NCBI GenBank assembly: GCA_964558715.1
Contig: CAZLFD010000047.1
Span: forward strand, 1-9,922
Source of the DNA: JBGSOV01 sp964558715
Lineage (GTDB): Bacteria > Patescibacteriota > Gracilibacteria > CAIRYL01 > GCA-016699755
Length of the DNA: 9,922 bases
Reading direction: 5' to 3'
In this document: positions 1 to 6,767 of the stretch, one piece after another
Position numbering within the stretch: the stretch's first letter is position 1
How the letters are laid out: each line of letters begins with the position of its first letter
The notes under the pieces: generated by a model
Seen by the model: the letters and a program-made list of their open reading frames with translations, nothing else
Databases searched by the model: none
What the model was told of the DNA's origin: nothing
Position numbers and translations under genes: made by a program

Positions 1-30
1 GCTCTTTAGTACACTTCTTTTAATTATTGT

Positions 31-127
31 TCAACTTATTTGTGCAACAAGACCGTTTTGCCGACCACGCTTTTTACCCCACTTTTGTACATGGAGAGAA
101 GTGCATTGCGGGCATTTTTTTATTCAT
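31..127 (-). pseudogene. Possible transposase zinc-ribbon fragment
   Basis: Reading the minus strand from the ATG at 127, then shifting frame at the run of seven A (+ strand T115-T121), gives a short peptide with a CPQC motif followed by V-x-K-W-G-K-K-x-GRQ, ending at a stop at 31-33. The pattern C-x2-C ... VxKxGxxxGRQ resembles the zinc-ribbon N-terminus of IS1/IS1595-type transposases, but the second CxxC pair expected after GRQ is absent. It is therefore at most a broken remnant with a one-base shift in a homopolymer. Nothing else gene-like is seen in bases 1-283. A chance match cannot be excluded at this length. Confidence 0.3.
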
Positions 128-283
128 ACGACTAAAAAAACATGCTTTAATATAGTTCTTCACTGGCTTAAAATACAAATTTACCACCCCACTTTTTTCC
201 ATTAACCCGCAATTGATCTATCGATATCAAGGTTCCTGTTTCCACCCAGATCTGACCCCTGCAATAGAATGAGGCATGTTGGG

Positions 284-1666
284 TTAAGCAGCGGCTAATT
301 CCGGCTCATTTATTGATGTTGTATGGGTTTCTTTCGTCACCAATTCCCCCTCTAAAAAGAACGTCTTCGCGCCGGTCACTTTTACTTCTACTATCTCACC
401 GATGAATTCTTTCCCACGTTTGCCGACCATAAAGTCGATGATCTTGCCTTCGTTCGTGTGCCCCTGGGCGATGTCGGTTTCCGCGTCTACTCGATCTACC
501 AATACTTCCACAATTCTCCCCACATCGCGCAGATTACTCGCTTTGGAACTGATTTTCAGTACTTCATTTAGCTCGTGGTAGCGGCGTTTTTTTTCATCAT
601 TGCTCACATCATCCCGCCATTTGGCGGCTGGAGTATTTGGTCGTACCGAGAATTTACCGATAAAGATCTTATCGAATCCCACCTCTTCTGCTAGTTGGAC
701 CGAGGCTTTGAACTGTTCCTCCGTTTCGCCGCAAAAACCAACGATAATATCGGTGGTAAGCGAGATTTCAGGAATCCGTTGACGAGCGAGTGCCACCGTT
801 TCTTTAAACTTTTCTACCGTGTAGCCGCGTGCCATTTTTTGCAGCATCGCGTTATCCCCTGATTGCACCGGCAGATGTAGATGGCGACAGATGTTGGCAT
901 TGTTCGCCATTACTTCGATCACGTCTTCGCCCAAATGCTGTGGATGCGGCGAGAGAAAACGCAGCCATTTTAATCCGTCTAATTGCGCGACTTCTTCCAA
1001 CAACTCTGCGAAATCGGTGCGATATGGATTGACCCGGCGCTCGCCAAAATAGTAGCGGTTCACGTTTTGCCCGAGCAGTGTGATTTCTTTGGCGCCGCGG
1101 GCGATCATCGCTTTGCATTCGCTTACGATCTCTTCCCGACTGCGGCAAACCTCCTTCCCTCTGGTATGCGGCACGATGCAATAGGTGCAATGATGGTCGC
1201 AGCCGGTCGAGATGGGCACAAAGGCAGAATGCGCTGCTTTTTGCGTGGGCAGGGTTTCAAAGATCCCCGGAAACTCGCCGCCAAATTCCATAGGCACTGG
1301 AAAATAATCCTTTAGTAGCTCTGGCAGTTGAGGTGTATCTTCAATGCGAAACACTACATCTAGCGTTTTACAGCGGCGGATGAGCGGGTCGTAATCTCCC
1401 TTGATGCGTGAACTCGTTTTGCGTGCCATGCAACCGGTGATCGCGTTTACTACGTTGCCTTTACCGCGCGTCTTGATCATCTTGTGCAGCAAACCAAACA
1501 CCCGATCCTCGGCATGTTGGCGGATAGAACAGGTCACGTAGATCACCAGGTCAGCGGCTTCCATTTCATCGGTCTCTTGCCCGCCTATTTGCAGCAATAC
1601 GGTACGGATTCTATCTGCATCGTTGGCGTTCATCTGACAGCCGAAAACCGCTAGGTGAAAGCGCAT
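284..1666 (-). CDS. miaB: tRNA-2-methylthio-N6-dimethylallyladenosine synthase MiaB
   Basis: A 460-aa methylthiotransferase of normal family length. MiaB is a radical-SAM enzyme that converts i6A37 to ms2i6A37 next to the anticodon of tRNAs reading UNN codons. The UPF0004 N-terminal domain has its three cluster cysteines: C10 in the diagnostic GCQMN, C46 in VTCSIR and C79 in TGCMA. The radical-SAM motif CDHHCTYC (C156, C160, C163) is followed by IVPHTRGKEVCRS. HLPVQSG then marks the barrel, and a TRAM-like tRNA-binding tail (around residues 380-450) contains G-x-I-x-E-V-x-V. GCQMN plus the TRG motif fits MiaB better than RimO or MtaB. The ATG at 1666 starts directly on the conserved first strand; only a weak GAAG precedes it. 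It lies downstream of the NYN gene on the same strand, 85 bp away with a palindrome between, so co-transcription is possible. Confidence 0.95.
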   Translation of the reverse strand: MRFHLAVFGCQMNANDADRIRTVLLQIGGQETDEMEAADLVIYVTCSIRQHAEDRVFGLLHKMIKTRGKGNVVNAITGCMARKTSSRIKGDYDPLIRRCKTLDVVFRIEDTPQLPELLKDYFPVPMEFGGEFPGIFETLPTQKAAHSAFVPISTGCDHHCTYCIVPHTRGKEVCRSREEIVSECKAMIARGAKEITLLGQNVNRYYFGERRVNPYRTDFAELLEEVAQLDGLKWLRFLSPHPQHLGEDVIEVMANNANICRHLHLPVQSGDNAMLQKMARGYTVEKFKETVALARQRIPEISLTTDIIVGFCGETEEQFKASVQLAEEVGFDKIFIGKFSVRPNTPAAKWRDDVSNDEKKRRYHELNEVLKISSKASNLRDVGRIVEVLVDRVDAETDIAQGHTNEGKIIDFMVGKRGKEFIGEIVEVKVTGAKTFFLEGELVTKETHTTSINEPELAAA

Positions 1667-1715
1667 TCTTCAATTGGTGACAAAAAAATATTCCGCCATG
1701 ATACTTCATGTAGAG

Positions 1716-1748
1716 CCCCCTCTATCTCCCCCTATCTTAGGGGGAGAA
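1716..1748. repeat. Palindromic C/G-rich intergenic repeat, copy 1
   Basis: CCCCCTCT leads into a perfect 10-bp inverted repeat, TCTCCCCCTA (1725-1734) and TAGGGGGAGA (1738-1747), with a 3-nt loop. It starts 4 bp past the stop of the NYN gene. A second copy with the same CCCCCTCT lead and a nearly identical stem is at 4720-4757. No U-tract follows on either strand, so it is more like a dispersed REP/MITE-type palindrome than a canonical terminator, though it could still shape mRNA ends. Confidence 0.6.
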
Positions 1749-1751
1749 CCA

Positions 1752-2429
1752 TTACTTGCCAAGTATACCGGAGAGCAGGCGCGAGAAAAGCCCTTTTTTC
1801 TGAGGATTACGCTGCCTGCGCCCACCCCGCTTGCGGGATTTGATGACATCTTTTAAGAGCGAGACATCGACAAATAGCGGATGTACCTTTTTGTCCATCA
1901 TCTCGCGGAACTCTTTGCCGAGAGCGCGCTCAGTAGAAACGATAAAGACGCGCTTTTCGCGCTTCATGATCTCTTCGATCACCGTTGCGTAGTCGCCATC
2001 GCCGCTAAACAAGATGTAGGTGTGGTATTCATCGAGATTAAGGAGTAACTCTTTCGAAAGTTCGACATCAAAATCACACTTACGCCGCAATATTGGCTGA
2101 TTGCGCATTTTCTGGAGTTTTTTCTCGGGCACATGTTCTTTGAGCGCATCCCAAAATGGCGACTTTTCGACCAATGTCGAAACATATTTTACTTTTTTTG
2201 AAATCACCTCGAAGCCGATTTTACGGCATTCTTCCAAAAATTCTACCGATTTTGGGTGGTCATCCTCTCCTGCGAACAGGCAAATGCGGTCGACATTCGA
2301 GTAGGTGCGCAGATAATCATACAGTTGTTGGGGGTCGATTTCACCCGCGCTGCCACGCATCCAGTTAAATACGTTTGCCCAGTCGATCAAAACAAGAGTC
2401 TTGCCCTGCAGGTGAAAGCGATAAGCCAC
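1752..2429 (-). CDS. NYN domain (LabA-like, PIN-fold) putative ribonuclease
   Basis: About 225 aa with a NYN/LabA-type PIN-like domain, a family of metal-dependent RNases or RNA-binding proteins. Numbering from the GTG at 2429, the first acidic residue is D16 in LVLIDWANVFNW. FAGEDD follows at 52-57, then KCDFDVELSKELL with D119 and D121, and the hallmark SGDGDY at 142-147 (D144, D146). These acidic residues are where the PIN-fold metal site is expected. The C-terminal 30 residues are very basic (KSRKRGGRRQR), which suggests nucleic-acid contact. The reading frame opens at a TTG at 2495, but that start would overlap nadC by 10 bp and add 22 residues before the domain, so the GTG at 2429 is preferred. 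No clear Shine-Dalgarno precedes either start. The gene is divergent from nadC and upstream of miaB; its substrate is unknown. Confidence 0.82.
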   Translation of the reverse strand: MAYRFHLQGKTLVLIDWANVFNWMRGSAGEIDPQQLYDYLRTYSNVDRICLFAGEDDHPKSVEFLEECRKIGFEVISKKVKYVSTLVEKSPFWDALKEHVPEKKLQKMRNQPILRRKCDFDVELSKELLLNLDEYHTYILFSGDGDYATVIEEIMKREKRVFIVSTERALGKEFREMMDKKVHPLFVDVSLLKDVIKSRKRGGRRQRNPQKKGLFSRLLSGILGK

Positions 2430-2485
2430 TTCTTTTTTAGAGATGAAAGTGATAGAATTGTACCTGACAAATCCGAAATACGCGA

Positions 2486-3391
2486 ATGAGTTCAACTAAT
2501 CCGTTTGACCAGCAAGAAAAACTGACACCGCGCGAAGTGTGGTATGCCAATATATTGAGTGATTTTTGGGAGAACCAACTCAAGTGGGATGGTTTTGACG
2601 TCACCACCACGACACTGCTGGGCCAAGAGCATGTGCAAGCAAAGGCCAAAATATTTGCGAAATCGAAAGGTATTTTCGCCGGTCAGGAGGAAGCCGAGTT
2701 TATCATCGCCGAAGAAGAAGATGACATGGAAGCCAACTTTTTAAAACGTGACGGCGAAGAGGTCTTAGCAGGAGAAAAAGTGCTCGAGATTTTTGGTGAT
2801 GCCAAAGGCCTCCTCAAGATCGAACGCCCACTGCTAAACTTGCTTTCGCGCCTTTCTGGCATCGCCACCCTTTCGCGTAATGTGGTAAAAATGCTCCCCA
2901 AAGGAGTCATGCTCTGCGCAACGCGGAAAACATTGTGGGGCCCGCTCGATAAAAAAGGAATCGTCGTCGGTGGTGCGTTCACCCATCGCTTGCATCTGGC
3001 GGATGCCGTGCTGATCAAAGAAAACCACCTCACGCTGATGAATGGAAACTTCAAAGCCATCGCTGAAAAGCTCAATGCCGAAAGTGATATTGGCGCCTTT
3101 TGGGATATCGAGGTTGAAAGCGAAAAGGAGTTTTATGACCTGCTGAACAATCTGCCGAAAAAACGCCCAGGCATTATTATGTTTGATAACTTTTCTGCGC
3201 GTGAAGTCAAAAGCCTGATCGCATCAGTAGAGAAGCCAGACGGCATCTACTACGAAGCCGGCGGTGGCATTACGCCGCGCAATATCGTCGACTACGCAAA
3301 AACTGGTGTCGATGCGGTGAATTCCGGTTTTATCACCAACGCTGTATCGCCCGTCGATTTCTCGATGCAATTGACCATCGCCCAAGATTAG
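2486..3391 (+). CDS. nadC: Nicotinate-nucleotide pyrophosphorylase (carboxylating), quinolinate phosphoribosyltransferase
   Basis: A 301-aa type II phosphoribosyltransferase that makes nicotinate mononucleotide from quinolinate and PRPP in de novo NAD synthesis. The N-terminal alpha/beta sandwich covers about residues 10-125, including ERPLLNLLSRLSGIATLS. The barrel carries the substrate-binding residues: R147-K148-T149, T166-H167-R168, DAVLIKENHL with K178, the E208 region in WDIEVES, MFDNFS with D234, and EAGGGIT (257-263) near the phosphate site. The segment between RKT and HR differs from typical NadC (LWGPLDKKGIVVGGAF rather than a TPGLR-type motif), so substrate specificity is a little less certain; a ModD-like relative is the alternative. 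No nadA or nadB is present here. The start ATG has no Shine-Dalgarno. prfA follows after 17 bp, probably in the same transcript. Confidence 0.88.
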   Translation: MSSTNPFDQQEKLTPREVWYANILSDFWENQLKWDGFDVTTTTLLGQEHVQAKAKIFAKSKGIFAGQEEAEFIIAEEEDDMEANFLKRDGEEVLAGEKVLEIFGDAKGLLKIERPLLNLLSRLSGIATLSRNVVKMLPKGVMLCATRKTLWGPLDKKGIVVGGAFTHRLHLADAVLIKENHLTLMNGNFKAIAEKLNAESDIGAFWDIEVESEKEFYDLLNNLPKKRPGIIMFDNFSAREVKSLIASVEKPDGIYYEAGGGITPRNIVDYAKTGVDAVNSGFITNAVSPVDFSMQLTIAQD

Positions 3392-3408
3392 CTGCTTTCT
3401 CCTTCCCT

Positions 3409-4506
3409 ATGATTTCTGACCGCATGCGCGATCAGCTCGTTTCGTTTATGCAAGAAAAGTCTCAGATCGAGGCCGAATTGATGCAGCCCGAAATCGCTGC
3501 CGATCGGGAAAAAATGCGAAACCTTTCTATCCGTCTGTCAGAATTAAAAGAACCGGTAGAGTTGTTTGCTGAATATCAAACGTGGGAGCAGCAATATCAC
3601 GATGCCGCAGAGCTTGAGAAAGACGCCGAATTCCGCGAAATGGCTGCCGAAGAAAAACTGACAGCTGACGCGCAACTCGAAACCCTATCTGCCACTCTGC
3701 AAGCACTCTTGCAGCCAAAAGACCCGAACGATCCAAAAGATGTAATTATCGAGATCCGTCCCGGAGCAGGTGGCGACGAAGCATCGCTCTTTGCCGGAGA
3801 ACTGCTGCGCGGATATTTGCGTTTTGCTGAGACCGAGAGCTTTACCCCCGAGATCATGGAAAAGAATGAAACCGAGGGCGGAGGTATTAAAGAGGTGATT
3901 TTCGAAGTCCGTGGCAGAGGCGCCTATGCCCGCTTTAAATTTGAGGGCGGAGTGCACCGCGTGCAGCGCGTTCCGGTTACCGAATCGCAAGGCCGGGTTC
4001 ACACTTCTGCCGTTTCTGTCGTGGTGCTCCCGAAGATCGAAGAGCAAGAATTTGAGATTAACGATGCCGACTTGCGCTTTGATGTGTTCCGCAGTAGTGG
4101 CCCCGGTGGGCAAAGCGTCAACACTACCGATTCTGCTGTGCGCATCACGCATATTCCCAGCGGCTTAGTCGTGAGTTGCCAAGATGAAAAAAGCCAGCTT
4201 AAAAATAAACTTCGCGCACTCTCGGTTCTGCGTAGCCGTTTGGCGGCGATCGAGGCCGAAAAAAAAGCGCAAGAAATGGGAAAAAAGCGCCTCGCCCAAA
4301 TCGGTACTGGTGACCGCTCGGATAAAATCCGTACCTACAACTTTCCCCAAGACCGCGTGACCGACCATCGCCTAACCGGTGGTGTAAAGAACTTCAGCAA
4401 TCTGCCCGGTATTATGGCGGGGGATTTTTCTGCTCTGGTCGAAGCTCTTACCGAAGAAGAATCGGCCTTACAGGCAGAAGGGGAGCAAGCAGGGAATAGC
4501 AATTGA
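3409..4506 (+). CDS. prfA: Peptide chain release factor 1
   Basis: A 365-aa class I release factor of normal length, which terminates translation at UAA and UAG. The codon-recognition tripeptide is P189-V190-T191 in VHRVQRVPVTESQGRVHTS, the PxT signature of RF1 as opposed to SPF of RF2. The peptidyl-hydrolase loop is GPGGQSVNTTDSAVRITH with G233-G234-Q235. The RF1 C-terminal signature DKIRTYNFPQDRVTDHR is intact (305-321). The N-terminal ~100 residues form the usual helical domain. The upstream 17 bp are pyrimidine-rich (TTTCTCCTTCCCT) with no Shine-Dalgarno, so initiation may rely on coupling to nadC. The gene ends in UGA, a codon RF1 itself cannot read, so the host must have RF2 and decode UGA as stop. 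The common partner prmC is not downstream. Confidence 0.97.
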   Translation: MISDRMRDQLVSFMQEKSQIEAELMQPEIAADREKMRNLSIRLSELKEPVELFAEYQTWEQQYHDAAELEKDAEFREMAAEEKLTADAQLETLSATLQALLQPKDPNDPKDVIIEIRPGAGGDEASLFAGELLRGYLRFAETESFTPEIMEKNETEGGGIKEVIFEVRGRGAYARFKFEGGVHRVQRVPVTESQGRVHTSAVSVVVLPKIEEQEFEINDADLRFDVFRSSGPGGQSVNTTDSAVRITHIPSGLVVSCQDEKSQLKNKLRALSVLRSRLAAIEAEKKAQEMGKKRLAQIGTGDRSDKIRTYNFPQDRVTDHRLTGGVKNFSNLPGIMAGDFSALVEALTEEESALQAEGEQAGNSN

Positions 4507-4719
4507 CAATCGGAAAGCAAACAGCAAACCGCGAACGGCAAACTGGAGGGTGATCAGCATTCTGCAACAAGGGAGGATTAGGTATTACGGCGCGGAGAGG
4601 AGCTTCCCTCTCTTATCTTCACTTGGAAGGTCGCTCAGACTTAAAGAGAGTTATGAGGGGGCCAAAGGGAGAGTTCTGTACTATCGTACGTGAGAAGTGG
4701 CAAGAAACAAAATCAATAA

Positions 4720-4757
4720 CCCCCTCTTTGTCTCCCCCTTACCCTTAAGGGGGAGAA
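4720..4757. repeat. Palindromic C/G-rich intergenic repeat, copy 2
   Basis: Same architecture as the copy near 1716: CCCCCTCT (4720-4727), a short spacer, then TCTCCCCCTTA (4731-4741) pairing with TAAGGGGGAGA (4746-4756), an 11-bp stem with a 4-nt CCCT loop, and a trailing A. Two copies about 3 kb apart, both intergenic, indicate a dispersed palindromic repeat family in this genome. Confidence 0.6.
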
Positions 4758-4781
4758 GCTCATCAACCCTACGAACTTCGA

Positions 4782-4811
4782 TTGACCGCTCAGTTTGCGC
4801 TGCGCTACACT
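4782..4811 (+). promoter_or_regulatory. Probable sigma70-type promoter of tRNA-Thr(CGT)
   Basis: TTGACC (4782-4787) and TACACT (4806-4811) are separated by 18 bp. The tRNA begins 10 bp after the -10 box, a plausible spacing for a short 5' leader. Confidence 0.6.
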
Positions 4812-4821
4812 ATTTGGGTCT

Positions 4822-4897
4822 GCCACCATAGCTCAGCTGGTAGAGCGGTCGCTTCGTAAGCGATAGGTCACCGGTTCAAGTCCGGTTGGTGGCTCCA
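4822..4897 (+). tRNA. tRNA-Thr (anticodon CGT)
   Basis: Complete 76-nt cloverleaf with an encoded CCA. The acceptor GCCACCA pairs with TGGTGGC; the D stem is GCTC/GAGC with GG in the loop; the anticodon stem GTCGC/GCGAT encloses the loop TTCGTAA, giving anticodon CGT (reads ACG). The T arm is ACCGG-TTCAAGT-CCGGT. The discriminator base is T, then CCA. Confidence 0.95.
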
Positions 4898-4978
4898 GCC
4901 TTCGTTTTGCGAGTCGGAAATGGAAGGCTGTCTCGAGCTTGTCGAGGGACAAAGTCGCCTCTTTTAAAAACATCAGGC

Positions 4979-5007
4979 TTCCCAGTTCTGAAGATTATTG
5001 CTACACT
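4979..5007 (+). promoter_or_regulatory. Possible promoter of tRNA-Thr(GGT)
   Basis: TTCCCA (4979-4984) and TACACT (5002-5007) have a 17-bp spacer. The -10 box is identical to that of the preceding tRNA gene, but the -35 is weak (4 of 6 matches). The tRNA starts 31 bp downstream. Co-transcription from the upstream tRNA promoter is an alternative. Confidence 0.4.
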
Positions 5008-5038
5008 CCGCCAAGCGAATCTACATTACCGTAACCAC

Positions 5039-5113
5039 GCCGCCTTAGCTCAGTGGTAGAGCACCTCCATGGTAAGGAGGGGGTCTCGGGTTCAAATCCC
5101 GAAGGCGGCTCCA
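5039..5113 (+). tRNA. tRNA-Thr (anticodon GGT), integration target
   Basis: Complete 75-nt cloverleaf with an encoded CCA. The acceptor GCCGCCT pairs with AGGCGGC; the D stem is GCTC/GAGC; the anticodon stem CCTCC/GGAGG encloses the loop ATGGTAA, giving anticodon GGT (reads ACC and ACU). The T arm is TCGGG-TTCAAAT-CCCGA. Its last six bases (GCTCCA) begin the 18-bp repeat that recurs at 9103, so this gene is the apparent attachment site of the integrated element; the tRNA remains intact. Confidence 0.96.
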
Positions 5114-5125
5114 GCTTAGAAATAT
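5108..5125 (+). repeat. Attachment-site repeat, left copy (attL)
   Basis: GCTCCAGCTTAGAAATAT, identical to 9103-9120. The first six bases are the tRNA-Thr(GGT) 3' end including CCA. After one mismatch (T versus A) four more bases, AATT, also match, then the sequences diverge. Confidence 0.8.
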
Positions 5126-5197
5126 TAATTCTTGCGGTATGTTTTTTGGCTCTACATTGCGGCTTCCGATTGGTTCAAACCTCCTCTTTTCTACTAA

Positions 5198-5401
5198 ATA
5201 GAAATCATTCGTTTTTTTCATAGCCTCAATAGGGAAATGTTGCACAATGAGAATGAGTTTCCCGATCGGGAAGAGAGAAACAGAAGCATGATGCGCTTCG
5301 TGAACTTCTACAACACCGTCAAGCCTCACAAGGGGATAGACAACTTGACCCCCTATGAGAAACTCATCGAATATTTCTATCGTTTTCCCTCAAAAGTGTA
5401 A
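5198..5401 (+). pseudogene. C-terminal fragment of an rve-type DDE transposase
   Basis: After a stop at 5195-5197 this frame encodes about 67 residues, ending at the TAA at 5399-5401. It contains RFFHSLNREM, then MMRFVNFYNTVKPHKGIDNLTPYEKL, which is the end of the rve integrase core in IS3/IS481-type transposases (the usual pattern being FYNxxRPHxxLxxxTPxExL). The N-terminal two thirds, including the first two catalytic aspartates, are missing, and the fragment sits about 70 bp inside the left attachment repeat. It is a remnant of an older insertion, unrelated to the IS30 copy downstream. Its codon choice is more GC-rich than the genes at the right of the element. Confidence 0.7.
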
Positions 5402-5552
5402 AGAACGCGTGGAAATCTAACAAATACTGGTGCCATTTTCTCTTTGTGAAATGCATACGCTTGAGGCTTTGAATCATTATATTAAGCAGAATTTTTAGTT
5501 GCGGAGGCAAAAGAGCGTACTGCTCTGAGAATTCTTTTTCGTTGAGTGGCAT
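5364..5552 (-). CDS. Hypothetical 62-aa protein, doubtful
   Basis: A short open frame with an ATG at 5552 and a lysine- and leucine-rich product (LLPPQLKILLNIMIQSLKRM). Its 3' end runs antisense over the last ~40 bases of the transposase fragment, so it may be an accident of the decayed region. No family is recognised and no Shine-Dalgarno was found. It covers most of the otherwise empty stretch 5402-5628, in which nothing else is seen. Confidence 0.2.
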   Translation of the reverse strand: MPLNEKEFSEQYALLPPQLKILLNIMIQSLKRMHFTKRKWHQYLLDFHAFFTLLRENDRNIR

Positions 5553-5628
5553 TAAGTAGCATTAATAAAAATTAATTGTAGTGTATTTTACAACAAGAAT
5601 ATAGATGTTGCCTTTTCTTAAAGCTTTG

Positions 5629-5649
5629 ATTCCATAACCAACTGCAACT
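5629..5649 (+). repeat. IS30-family left terminal inverted repeat
   Basis: Begins ATTCCA and ends with the 11-bp core CAACTGCAACT. It matches the reverse complement of 6687-6707 at 19 of 21 positions. Confidence 0.85.
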
Positions 5650-5682
5650 GAAGGTAGAATCATTTTCTCTTTTAGTTGCCCT

Positions 5683-6698
5683 ATGCCTGCATCACTCGCT
5701 TCACCATCAAAACGAACGCAGAAATATACCCACCTCTGTTATGCTGAGCTTATCCGTATTGCCGTTTATCTGGAACAGCGTATGAAGCCGATAGAGATCG
5801 CCATCCGCATCGACAGGGATAAGGCCACTGTCAGCCGTCTGCTCCGCCAGTACGGCACCTTGGACGAAGACGGGCACTGGATGCTTGATGCTGAAACGGC
5901 CTGGGAACGGCTCTGTGAGAGGAAACGATGGAGAGCAGGATACAACAAAGTGCTCGATAACGAGCTGCTAGAAGCCTTTGTCCTGGAGAAACTGGAACTC
6001 TACTGGTCGCCGGAACAGATCGCCGCCCGCTGGCATGAGCAGACAGCGGAATGTCTGTCACACGAGACGGTCTATCAATACCTTTACCGACACCTTCCAC
6101 AACTGGTACGGCTGCACTTACGCCGCAAAGGAAAGCAATACCGTACCCAGCGAGAGAAGCAGGAAAAATACCAGATCCCGGAGATGCGGATGATCGGCGA
6201 AGGTCCAAAGCTCGTAGAGCAGCGCAAGCGGATCGGTGACTGGGAAGGTGATACCCTTATCGGCAAACACCACCAACAGGCGATCGTCATCAACCTGGAG
6301 CGCCGTAGCGGGTTGCTTTTGGCGAGAAAGATCACGCGCAAGACCGCAGAACAGACTGCTGATGTGACAAAAGCGATGTTCTCGGCAATACCTGACGATC
6401 TGCGTATCACCATCACTTATGACCAGGGGCGGGAATTTGCCTGGCATAAAGTCATCGAACAGGAAAACGCGATGACCGTCTACTTCTGCCGCAAAGCTTC
6501 CCCCTGGCAAAAAGGCTCGGTCGAGAATGTCATCGGACTGCTCCGGCAATACATCCCCAAGGGCACCGATCTGGACACCGTCTCGGAGGCGGACTTGCAA
6601 AAGTATGTCGATCTCCTCAATAATCGACCCCGCAACGTCATGACTTCAAGACGCCGCTAGAAGTCTTCTACGGCCTATCACCGGAAAGTTGCAGTTGA
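5683..6698 (+). pseudogene. IS30-family transposase, frameshifted near the C-terminus
   Basis: DDE transposase of the IS30 family. A helix-turn-helix (KPIEIAIRIDRDKATVSRLLR, about 35-56) binds the IS ends. The catalytic triad is D190 in GDWEGDTLIG, D247 in ITYDQGREFA and E281 in WQKGSVENVIGLLRQY. The open frame from 5683 ends prematurely at TAG 6658-6660 after NNRPRNV. If the frame backs up one base at 6639 it continues with HDFKTPLEVFYGLSPES to a TGA at 6696-6698, the expected IS30 ending (RPRKxxxxKTPxEVFYG). One base is therefore missing at about 6634-6639, through mutation, a sequencing error or, less likely, programmed slippage. The catalytic residues are upstream of the break, so partial activity cannot be excluded. 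No Shine-Dalgarno is visible before the ATG. Confidence 0.9.
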
Positions 6699-6707
6699 TT
6701 CTGGAAT
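6687..6707 (-). repeat. IS30-family right terminal inverted repeat
   Basis: Contains AGTTGCAGTTG (6687-6697) and ends TGGAAT, the reverse complement of the left repeat with two mismatches. The TGA of the restored transposase frame (6696-6698) falls inside it. Confidence 0.85.
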
Positions 6708-6718
6708 GTAAGAAATCA

Positions 6719-6748
6719 TTGTATTAAAAAAACTTCTCATGATATAAT
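6719..6748 (+). promoter_or_regulatory. Probable promoter of the nuclease-like gene
   Basis: TTGTAT (6719-6724) and a perfect TATAAT (6743-6748) are spaced 18 bp apart; the start codon is 19 bp past the -10, giving a short 5' UTR without a Shine-Dalgarno. It lies just outside the right IS repeat, so it may predate the insertion or use the IS edge. Confidence 0.6.
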
Positions 6749-6767
6749 ACTTTATTAGCACAAATTA

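Larger units (their letters stand above)
4507..4821. other. 315-bp intergenic region between prfA and tRNA-Thr
   Basis: No supportable gene on either strand. The first ~40 bases repeat the pattern GCAAAC / GCAAACC / GGCAAACT loosely. A partly self-complementary purine/pyrimidine stretch lies at about 4606-4675 (CCCTCTCTTA against TTAAAGAGAG). It also contains the second palindromic repeat copy and the tRNA promoter, both listed separately. No clear prfA terminator with a U-tract was found. Confidence 0.6.
5629..6707 (+). mobile_element. IS30-family insertion sequence
   Basis: A ~1,079-bp unit bounded by 21-bp imperfect inverted repeats (19 of 21 matching) that enclose one IS30-type transposase gene reading left to right; the size suits the IS30 family. 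The right repeat contains the end of the restored transposase frame. No convincing target-site duplication is seen in the bases next to the repeats, so either the true ends differ by a few bases or the duplication has decayed. Confidence 0.88.

Noticed and set aside
76..196. Two ACCCCACTTTT copies (76-86 and 186-196), as MraZ-box-like repeats
   Set aside because: They are 110 bp apart, do not form the closely spaced array expected of MraZ sites, and no mraZ or division gene is in view; the left copy overlaps the transposase-like scrap.
829..1315. Long alternative frames opposite miaB
   Set aside because: They are antisense shadows of a strongly conserved radical-SAM gene.
1725..1747. Hairpin after the NYN gene as its transcription terminator
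   Set aside because: No U-tract follows on either strand, and a near-identical hairpin occurs far from any gene end of that strand at 4731-4756.
4504..4506. UGA recoding (genetic code 25)
   Set aside because: prfA and the 52-aa gene end in UGA at lengths that fit their families or their overlap, so UGA acts as stop.
4897..4950. Inverted repeats after tRNA-Thr(CGT) (AGCCTT/AAGGCT, and CTCGA-GCTTG-TCGAG) as a tRNA terminator
   Set aside because: Stems are short and no T run follows; the CTCGAGCTTGTCGAG type sequence is a common dispersed motif and is not diagnostic.
5045..5329. Minus-strand 94-aa open frame across tRNA-Thr(GGT)
   Set aside because: Its C-terminus (RLRDLNPRPPPYHGG) is the well-known translation of an antisense tRNA gene, and its N-terminus lies antisense to the transposase fragment.
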